Origin: DATBGS01 sp036557885
Lineage (GTDB): Bacteria > Chloroflexota > Ktedonobacteria > Ktedonobacterales > DATBGS01
Direction of reading: 5' to 3'
NCBI GenBank assembly: GCA_036557885.1
Contig: DATBGS010000132.1
Location: 1-30,376 of the forward strand
Length of the DNA: 30,376 nt
The first letter of the stretch is position 1; the number at the start of each line of letters is the position of its first letter. A program made the translations under genes and the position numbers. Under the pieces are notes generated by a model that was not told the DNA's origin, searched no databases, and saw nothing but the letters and a program-made list of their open reading frames with translations. Of this stretch, positions 24,649 through 30,376 are shown one piece after another.

Positions 24649-26037
24649 ATGAGCAACCGTCATCATCCCACGCGTTTCATCCTCACGCTTTGCTGGATGC
24701 TCCTCACCTGCGGCGTGGGGATGGGGGTGCTGCACAGCGCTGCGCTCGCGGCGGCCCCTGCCCTGCCTCCCGGCTACGCGCTGAGCGTCACGGAAAGCGC
24801 CTCCACGATGACCTATGGCAGCACCGCCCCCGATGTTCAGGCGCAGCTTACCGTCCCGGCAGGCGATAATCCGCTCACCAATCCGGCGCAGTTCACCTTT
24901 CAAATTGATACCCAATCCTTTATCCCTGATTCAAACGGGTCGAACGGCTCCACGTATACCTTTAACTTAAAAGGCAGATCAATCTCAGCGACCCACACCT
25001 TCGCGGTTGGGCAACATACGGTGGTAGCAAACTACTTCAGTATTGTGTTAAATCAGACCCTCTCCAGCGCGCCGATCACCTTAACGGTGCAAAAACTCAC
25101 CCCGAACGTCTCGTGCGACATCGCCTTTACGTACACCTTTGCTACCAACGCCTCAGTCACCTTCACCATGTCCGCTGGGAACGGGAACAGCAGCCCTGCG
25201 GTTGATTGGCAGAACGCAACGTACAGCGTGACCTTTCTCGGATCACAGAACTTCACCGACACCAATTTGACGGCCAACAGTTCCGGCCAGGGAACCGCGC
25301 TCACCCCCTCAGCGCCGGGCAGATATAAATACCAATGTACCTTTAGTGGCACCCAGAATTTCAGCGCGGCGCAAACGGCGGTGAGCGCGTCAACACTGAC
25401 CGTAAGCGCAAGCCATCAATCCGTCACCAAACTCTACTCCAACCCAACGACCATCACCGGCGGAACCACCGCGACGCTGGAAATCGTCGTTTCGGGCGGG
25501 TCAGGGCTACCGGCTCCTACCGGCCAGGTCAGTTTGGGGATGGGGGGAATCCTGTATACCAAGCCAATCAACCTGGGAGCCAGAGGAAGCGTGGTCTTTC
25601 AAATCGCCTTTCCGCAAGGTCTTCCCGCGAATACCATCTGGGTGAACTATTTGGGCGACACCGTGTATGCCGCGTCCAATGTCAACTTTCCGCTGACCAA
25701 TCCCCCACTCCCAACAGGCTCAAACCCCTCCACGCCGACGCCACACCCCACCGGCACCAGCGCGGCATCCTCCCCAACGGGGACGGCGGTGGCCCTCACG
25801 CAAACGCCTTCGAGTTCCCCGGCATCCTCCAGTACCATCACCGCGAACGGTGGAACAACCGCTGGCAGCCCTCCAGCCGCCACCACATCTATCCAGGGAA
25901 ACACGCTGTTCTGGGTTGTGCTGATGGGCCTGCTGGTGCTGGCGGGTGGAAGTGGGGTTTTCCTCGTGCTGCGCAGACGCGCTCTCGCCGCGAGAGCGTC
26001 TGCCACTGTGACCACGCCCTGGGAAGAGGATTGGTGA
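24649..26037 (+). CDS. Cell-surface Ig-like protein with Pro/Thr stalk and C-terminal membrane anchor, copy 2
   Basis: This is the 462-residue paralogue of the preceding gene, in the same order: signal peptide (FILTLCWMLLTCGVGMGVLH), a mature start at APALPPGYALSVTESASTMT that is nearly the same in both copies, Ig-like beta segments, a Pro/Thr stalk, a membrane helix (LFWVVLMGLLVLAGGSGVFL) and a basic tail. Here the tail is longer and ends VTTPWEEDW. ATG 24649 has a perfect AGGAGG 8 bases upstream, so the seven codons before it (from 24628) are not used. It follows copy 1 by 70 bp without a visible terminator. The similarity persists at DNA level near the mature start, which shows a fairly recent duplication. 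Binding or adhesion is possible but not shown by any motif. Confidence 0.8.
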   Translation: MSNRHHPTRFILTLCWMLLTCGVGMGVLHSAALAAAPALPPGYALSVTESASTMTYGSTAPDVQAQLTVPAGDNPLTNPAQFTFQIDTQSFIPDSNGSNGSTYTFNLKGRSISATHTFAVGQHTVVANYFSIVLNQTLSSAPITLTVQKLTPNVSCDIAFTYTFATNASVTFTMSAGNGNSSPAVDWQNATYSVTFLGSQNFTDTNLTANSSGQGTALTPSAPGRYKYQCTFSGTQNFSAAQTAVSASTLTVSASHQSVTKLYSNPTTITGGTTATLEIVVSGGSGLPAPTGQVSLGMGGILYTKPINLGARGSVVFQIAFPQGLPANTIWVNYLGDTVYAASNVNFPLTNPPLPTGSNPSTPTPHPTGTSAASSPTGTAVALTQTPSSSPASSSTITANGGTTAGSPPAATTSIQGNTLFWVVLMGLLVLAGGSGVFLVLRRRALAARASATVTTPWEEDW

Positions 26038-26114
26038 GCCTGGGCAGCCGAAAGGAGCGTCGGAAAAAGAAGCTGAATGATAGAATAGTTCTGAGACGAA
26101 AGCGAGGTGAGCCA

Positions 26115-26546
26115 ATGGCAGAGGAAACGCTGACGCTGAACATGCCAGAAAGCCTGTATCAACGTCTCAAGCTGCGCGCAGAAGCGGAACATCGTTCCTT
26201 GGAGGAAGCGGCACTGGCGGCACTGGCGGCCTCTCTTCCAGAGGCAGATCAGATTTCCCCCGAACTAGAACGACTGCTGCACTCGATGGCATCCCTGGAT
26301 GATGAGGCGCTCTGGCGGGCGGCGATGAATGAAGTGGGGCGTAAAGCCAACTCTGGGATTCGTCGCCTCCGTGCCAAACGCCGGACCAGAGGATTGACAG
26401 TGGCTGAACAAGAACGCCTGGCGGAACTGCTGCGTCAGGAGGAGCAAGGGATGCTCATCCGCTCGCATGCACTCCTACTCCTCAAGCAGCGTGGGCGCGA
26501 TATTGAGCCGCTGCTGAACCTCCATGAGCAAAACGTACATTCCTAA
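26115..26546 (+). CDS. Small protein with ribbon-helix-helix-like N-terminus
   Basis: This 143-residue protein begins ETLTLNMPESLYQRLKLRAE, a strand followed by a helix as in CopG/Arc-type DNA-binding proteins, and continues with HRSLEEAALAALAASL, the second helix. The remainder is helical and charged (WRAAMNEVGRKANSGIRRLR, then LTVAEQERLAELLRQEEQG) with no named domain. ATG 26115 has a strong GAGGTGA site 4 bases upstream; the frame is open back to 26031, overlapping the previous gene, but that part has no support. Its end overlaps the HNH gene by 23 bp, so the two are coupled. It may repress the operon or act as partner to the HNH protein, in the manner of an antitoxin; both are inference. 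A -10-like TAGAAT sits at 26081-26086. Confidence 0.7.
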   Translation: MAEETLTLNMPESLYQRLKLRAEAEHRSLEEAALAALAASLPEADQISPELERLLHSMASLDDEALWRAAMNEVGRKANSGIRRLRAKRRTRGLTVAEQERLAELLRQEEQGMLIRSHALLLLKQRGRDIEPLLNLHEQNVHS

Positions 26547-26985
26547 AGCCTTGCGTCGGCGCGTTGCCACTAAGTCCCAGCATCGGTGCGGCTATTGTCT
26601 GACGCCAGAATCCATTGTGGGCTATGAGATGGATATAGATCACCTGCTTCCAGAGGCACTGGGTGGGCAGACGGTTGAAGAGAACCTCTGGCTGGCTTGT
26701 AATCGCTGCAACGAACATAAAGGCGACCGGGTAAGTGCTCTTGATCCACAGACTGGCGAAATCGTACCGTTCTTCAACCCGCGCACGGAGCAGTGGAGCA
26801 AGCACTTTGCCTGGAACGATGCAGGCGATCAGATTCTTGGGCGGACGCCTGTTGGCCGGGCCACCGTCGAAGCCCTGCAACTGAACCGTGAGCCATTAGT
26901 GAAGTCGCGGCGGGTCTGGGTTGCGGCAGGGCTGCATCCCCCCAAAGAGGAAGCACCACAGACGCCAGAGGAGAAGAGCACATAA
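26524..26985 (+). CDS. HNH endonuclease
   Basis: This 153-residue protein carries a compact HNH nuclease fold: HRCGYC provides the first Cys pair, MDIDHLLPEALGG the catalytic Asp-His, and NLWLACNRCNEHKGDR the Asn, the second Cys pair and the closing His. The Cys residues would bind a structural zinc and the His-Asn pair a catalytic metal. The C-terminal half (GEIVPFFNPRTEQWSKHF, then PVGRATVEALQLNR) is typical of a small HNH subgroup found in many bacteria. ATG 26524 lies inside the end of the RHH-like gene and has no strong ribosome-binding site of its own. The stop (TAA, 26983-26985) is directly followed by the ATG of the PLD-helicase gene, so all three genes form one translational unit. 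Target DNA is unknown. Confidence 0.88.
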   Translation: MSKTYIPKALRRRVATKSQHRCGYCLTPESIVGYEMDIDHLLPEALGGQTVEENLWLACNRCNEHKGDRVSALDPQTGEIVPFFNPRTEQWSKHFAWNDAGDQILGRTPVGRATVEALQLNREPLVKSRRVWVAAGLHPPKEEAPQTPEEKST

Positions 26986-29900
26986 ATGGTCTATTTCCCG
27001 CCAGACATCATAGATAACGCCAGCACCATCTTTGCCGACGCGCTCCAGCGCACCATTAGCGAGGCCGGGCAGCGGCGGCTGGACATCGCCACCGGCTATT
27101 TTACGCCGGAAGTCTGGAACATCGTGGGCAAAGCCTTTGCCGAACTGACGGCGCTGCGGCTGCTGCTGGGCGAGCGCCCCGAAGTGCAGCAGGGTGGGCC
27201 GGAGACAGTGGACCTGCGCCGGTATTATCGCCTCAAGATCGCTGACGACCTGGAGCGTCTGGCGTTTGATCGCCAGCACGCGCGGCTCGTGGATGACCTG
27301 CTGGCCTTTCTGGAGCGCGAAGACGTGCTGGTGCGTCTCTTCAGCGGCCCGTTTCTGCACGCTAAGGCGTATATCTTCGACCAGATCAGCTTTGTCGGCT
27401 CTGGCAACTTCACGCCCTCCGGGCTGACGCGCAACTCTGAACTGCTGCTCACCAGCATGAGCCAGGCGGTTGCCAAAGGGCTGCGCGAGTGGTTTGAGGG
27501 CAAATGGGCACAGAGCGAGGACTACAAGCCCGACCTGATCGAGACGCTGCGGGCCTCCAAGTTTGGCTCCAAGCCCTATAGCCCGTTTGAAGTCTTTATG
27601 AAGGCGCTCTACGAATACTTCAGAGAGCGCCTCCTGTTGGAGCAGAATCAGGCCGCAACGGTGGACCTGGCGCGTTTTCAAGAAGAGGGCAAAGCGGATG
27701 CCATCCGTCTGCTGGACAAATGGGGCGGTGTGCTGATTGCCGATGCGGTGGGCCTGGGCAAGACCTACATCGGCCTGAGTCTGCTGGAGCGCGAACTGCT
27801 CACCAAACGCAAGCGCGGGCGCGTGCCGCGTGGGGTGGTCATCTGCCCGGCGCAGTTGCGCGATCTGGTCTGGCGGGCGCGCATTGCCGAATACGGCATC
27901 CCGGTGGTCGAGGTCTTGAGCCAGGAAGAGGTGGGCCGCGCCGACTTCGACTGGCAACGCTATCGTGATCTGGATGTGGTGCTGGTGGACGAGAGCCACA
28001 ACTTCCGTAATCCCAGCACGAACCGCTACCGCACCCTCGCCAAGATCATCACCGGCGGCAGGCGCAAGCGCGTCATCCTGATGACAGCCACGCCCGTCAA
28101 CAACAGCCTCTACGACCTCTACCAGCAACTGCTGCTCCTGGCACGCGGCGATGAGCATTTTTACCGCTCAATGGGCATTACGAATCTGCGCGCCTATTTC
28201 AAAGCCGCGACGGAGGGCGGGCTGGAAATCTTTGATTTGCTGGAAGAGACAACGGTGCGCCGCAGCCGGGCGGATATTCGCCGTCGCCAGGAGGCAGGCG
28301 AAGAAGTGATCGTCAGCGGCAAGCCGGTACGCTTTCCTGATCGGCGGCTGGAGCGTATTGAGTATGACCTGGATGGAACGTATCAGGGCCTCTACCACAA
28401 AATCACCGATGCCCTGGAGCGGCTGCATCTGGTGGCCTACAATCTAGCTGCCTATGTGCGCACCAGGACCGAGCGCACCGCGCAAGACGAGCAGCGCAAC
28501 ACCGCCCTGATCTCTCTGATGAAGATGCTCTACCTCAAGCGGCTGGAAAGCTCTGCCGCTGCCTTTGAGGAGAGCATCAAGCGCCAGGCGCTCTTCCAGG
28601 GCGGCTTTCTCAAGATGCTGCGCGAGGGCAAGCTGCTCGACGCCGCCAGCTATCGCAAGCTGCTGGCGATTGAGGCGGAGGAGGAGCGCCCGGAGCGCGC
28701 CGAGGAGATCATCAACGCGCTGGCGCCCGTTTCCCCCGATCAGTACGATATGCAGCGTATCGAGGAGGGCGTGCAGTACGACCTGACGGTACTGGAGAGC
28801 ATCCTGTATCTGGTGCGGCACGCCCGCGAAGGCGCCGCCGGACAGGATGGGGATGATAAGCTGCGCCAGATCAAAGCGGTGCTGGCTGGCCCGCTCAAGG
28901 GGCAGAAGGTGCTGCTCTTTACCAGCTTCCACGATACCGCTGTCTATCTGCACCAGCAGTTGTCTGGCGATAGCGCCTGGCAGGAGCAGGCTGGGCATCC
29001 GGTGCTGGGTCTGATCAGCGGGGATACCAAACCGGAAGAACGGCGCAAGCTGATTGAACGCTTTGCGCCGGTGGCAAACCGTCCGCCAGAACTCCCCGGC
29101 GATCAGCCCTGGAAACCAGAGGGGCAGGAAATCCACCTGCTCATCTCGACGGATGTGCTTTCCGAGGGGCAGAATTTACAAGATGCGGGCGTCATCATCA
29201 ACTACGACCTGCACTGGAACCCCGTGCGCCTGATTCAACGCGCCGGGCGCGTGGACCGCATTGGCAGCCCCTTTGCCGAAATCGTCCTCTACAACGTCTT
29301 CCCCGAAGCGGAACTGGAGAGCTTGCTGGGGCTGGTCCATCGCCTGGCCGCGCGCATTGCCCAGATTGATCAGACGGTGGGCCTGGATGCCAGCGTGCTG
29401 GGCGAGGTTATCTCGCAGCGCTCGCTGGAGCAACTGCGCCAGCTTCACCGCAAGGACCAGCGCGTGCTGAGCGACTTGGAGCGCCAGGCGGAACTGGTGT
29501 CAACGGAAGAGATGAAGTTCCCACTCGTCAGCTACATCCAGCAGATCGGGGAGCGCGTGGTAGCCGAGTTGCCGCTGGGCATCCACAGCGGCAAGCGCTA
29601 TGTGGCGCGGGAAGCGCGTCCTGGCACCTTCCTCGCCTTTCGCGCGGGGGAACGGCACTTCTGGCGCTTCTACCCCGATGCTGGCGGCGAACCAGAAAAG
29701 AGCGTGCGCACGATTTACGCGATGATTGCCTGCACCCGCGAGGAGGCGCGGGTAGAGCCGGGGCCGGTGCCCTATGAGTTATTGGAGCGTGCCACCCAGG
29801 AGGTGCTGTCTTCGCTGCGCGGAGAGCAAGCACGCAGCCGGGTGCGCCCGGCTCTGACCGGTCTGGCGCAGAAACTCTATAACTGGCTCAATCGCCCCTC

Positions 29901-30183
29901 GCTCTGGCAGGAAAATGAGACGCTTGACTCAGAGCAACTGCGCCGCTTCAATGGGGTGCTGGAGCAGGTATCGCTGCGTCCCTTTGAGCGGGATCGAGCG
30001 CTACGCGGGCTGGTCAAAGCCTACGAGGAGAGCAGCGACTTTGCTCAACTGGTAGCCGATCTGGACAGCTTCTTCACCGAAAATGGGTTGTACCAGGAGA
30101 GCGATGTTGATGTGCTGACGGCAGAGGCCATCAAAGAGGAGGACTTGCGCCTCGTCTGCTATGAGCGGCTGTTGCCGGACTGA
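26986..30183 (+). CDS. PLD nuclease-SNF2 helicase fusion protein
   Basis: This 1065-residue protein combines two activities. Residues to about 175 form a phospholipase D-type nuclease domain with one HKD-like block: FLHAKAYIF (His125), then SGNFTPSGLTRNSELL. Only one such block is seen, so dimerisation would complete the active site. A superfamily-2 helicase of the SNF2 type follows: motif I DAVGLGKTYIG (Lys259), motif II VLVDESHNF (Asp335), motif III LMTATPVNNS, then after a helical insert motif V STDVLSEGQNLQDAG and motif VI LIQRAGRVDRIG (from about 749). The C-terminal 270 residues have no recognised domain. The gene abuts the HNH gene without a gap. ATP-driven translocation plus nuclease suggests a restriction-type effector working with the methyltransferase upstream; that link is inference. 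The fusion lacks the DUF1998 partner of DISARM. Confidence 0.9.
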   Translation: MVYFPPDIIDNASTIFADALQRTISEAGQRRLDIATGYFTPEVWNIVGKAFAELTALRLLLGERPEVQQGGPETVDLRRYYRLKIADDLERLAFDRQHARLVDDLLAFLEREDVLVRLFSGPFLHAKAYIFDQISFVGSGNFTPSGLTRNSELLLTSMSQAVAKGLREWFEGKWAQSEDYKPDLIETLRASKFGSKPYSPFEVFMKALYEYFRERLLLEQNQAATVDLARFQEEGKADAIRLLDKWGGVLIADAVGLGKTYIGLSLLERELLTKRKRGRVPRGVVICPAQLRDLVWRARIAEYGIPVVEVLSQEEVGRADFDWQRYRDLDVVLVDESHNFRNPSTNRYRTLAKIITGGRRKRVILMTATPVNNSLYDLYQQLLLLARGDEHFYRSMGITNLRAYFKAATEGGLEIFDLLEETTVRRSRADIRRRQEAGEEVIVSGKPVRFPDRRLERIEYDLDGTYQGLYHKITDALERLHLVAYNLAAYVRTRTERTAQDEQRNTALISLMKMLYLKRLESSAAAFEESIKRQALFQGGFLKMLREGKLLDAASYRKLLAIEAEEERPERAEEIINALAPVSPDQYDMQRIEEGVQYDLTVLESILYLVRHAREGAAGQDGDDKLRQIKAVLAGPLKGQKVLLFTSFHDTAVYLHQQLSGDSAWQEQAGHPVLGLISGDTKPEERRKLIERFAPVANRPPELPGDQPWKPEGQEIHLLISTDVLSEGQNLQDAGVIINYDLHWNPVRLIQRAGRVDRIGSPFAEIVLYNVFPEAELESLLGLVHRLAARIAQIDQTVGLDASVLGEVISQRSLEQLRQLHRKDQRVLSDLERQAELVSTEEMKFPLVSYIQQIGERVVAELPLGIHSGKRYVAREARPGTFLAFRAGERHFWRFYPDAGGEPEKSVRTIYAMIACTREEARVEPGPVPYELLERATQEVLSSLRGEQARSRVRPALTGLAQKLYNWLNRPSLWQENETLDSEQLRRFNGVLEQVSLRPFERDRALRGLVKAYEESSDFAQLVADLDSFFTENGLYQESDVDVLTAEAIKEEDLRLVCYERLLPD

Positions 30184-30280
30184 CCATTGGATGCCGTTAG
30201 CTATTGCGCTGGCTTTCGTTCCCTGGGCTTCGGTCCGGGTTTTCGGGGTTGATCCAGGTATCTTGGATGAAAGGCGGTGG

Positions 30281-30321
30281 AAAAACAAAACCGACTTACC
30301 AGTCTTTAACGGATAAGTCGG
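30281..30321 (-). terminator. Intrinsic terminator of the tRNA gene
   Basis: On the minus strand CCGACTTA (30321-30314) pairs with TAAGTCGG (30298-30291), an 8-bp stem with a 15-base loop, followed by TTTTGTTTTT (30290-30281). It lies 20 bases past the tRNA 3' end, so it should stop tRNA transcription before it enters the convergent helicase gene. Confidence 0.75.
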
Positions 30322-30341
30322 CAACAGGATCACGGGTGGCT

Positions 30342-30376
30342 TGGTAGCGGGGGGCAGAGTTGAACTGCCGACCAAG
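30342..30376 (-). tRNA. tRNA gene, 3' part only, isotype not determinable
   Basis: Read on the minus strand, bases 30376 to 30342 give a variable-loop end, the T arm GGCAG-TTCAACT-CTGCC (perfect 5-bp stem, 7-base loop with TTCAA), the acceptor strand CCCCGCT, discriminator A and an encoded CCA. The 5' half including the anticodon lies beyond the window, so the amino acid is not known; the variable-loop GGTC is common in several isotypes. Its 3' end faces the restriction-like block, the usual orientation for an integration site. Confidence 0.85.

Noticed and set aside
25980..25998. Perfect 8-bp hairpin (CGCTCTCG / CGAGAGCG) as a terminator
   Set aside because: It lies inside the coding region of the second surface protein and no T-run follows.
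26986..30183. Labelling the block DISARM or BREX
   Set aside because: The DUF1998 proteins of DISARM and the PglZ/BrxC proteins of BREX are absent; shared methylase, helicase and PLD parts are not enough.
1..30376. CRISPR arrays, rRNA genes, prophage genes
   Set aside because: No regularly spaced repeats, rRNA stretches or phage structural proteins were seen.

Overview
The window reads as chromosomal DNA of a GC-rich, probably monoderm bacterium. Its gene style (dTDP-rhamnose genes beside chains of GT-C membrane glycosyltransferases, Ig-like surface proteins on Pro/Thr stalks, STAND ATPases, decayed insertion sequences) would fit Chloroflexota, perhaps Ktedonobacteria. That placement is inference from style only; no marker gene is present.

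Left region (1-7950): an accessory, lower-GC stretch. It opens with the 3' part of a TnpB gene whose right-end hairpin lies at 773-790. A minus-strand TIR-NACHT-membrane protein runs into that hairpin and takes its stop codon there. A 145-bp element with 25-bp inverted ends sits in the divergent intergenic region. Next come a STAND ATPase with a helical-repeat tail and, overlapping its end, a GH130-type glycosidase/phosphorylase. A graveyard follows (7148-7940) with the 3' end of an IS630-type transposase and a scrap of Pro/Thr stalk.

Middle region (7941-19500): a cell-surface glycan locus. A PIG-V-like mannosyltransferase on the plus strand converges on a minus-strand operon that reads rmlC-like, rmlA (long form), rmlB, a GT39-like transferase, three GT87-like transferases and a second GT39-like transferase that carries a one-base frameshift. 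Most junctions overlap or are under 60 bp, so this is one transcription unit, probably driven from a TATAAT box at 19492-19497. The genes would make an activated 6-deoxyhexose and move polyprenyl-linked sugars onto an extracytoplasmic acceptor. No rmlD is present.

Right region (19560-30376): a candidate DNA-restriction block on the plus strand. It holds a 1131-residue Eco57I-class adenine methyltransferase with a TaqI-type specificity domain, two tandemly duplicated Ig-like surface proteins, a small ribbon-helix-helix-like protein, an HNH nuclease and a 1065-residue PLD nuclease-SNF2 helicase fusion that abuts the HNH gene. The methyltransferase's target-recognition segment is much poorer in GC than the rest of the gene, which suggests a swapped specificity module. 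The window ends in the 3' half of a minus-strand tRNA gene with its own intrinsic terminator.

The most interesting content is the methyltransferase / RHH-HNH / PLD-SNF2 block, which matches no named restriction or DISARM/BREX layout that I recognise, and the STAND islet at the left.
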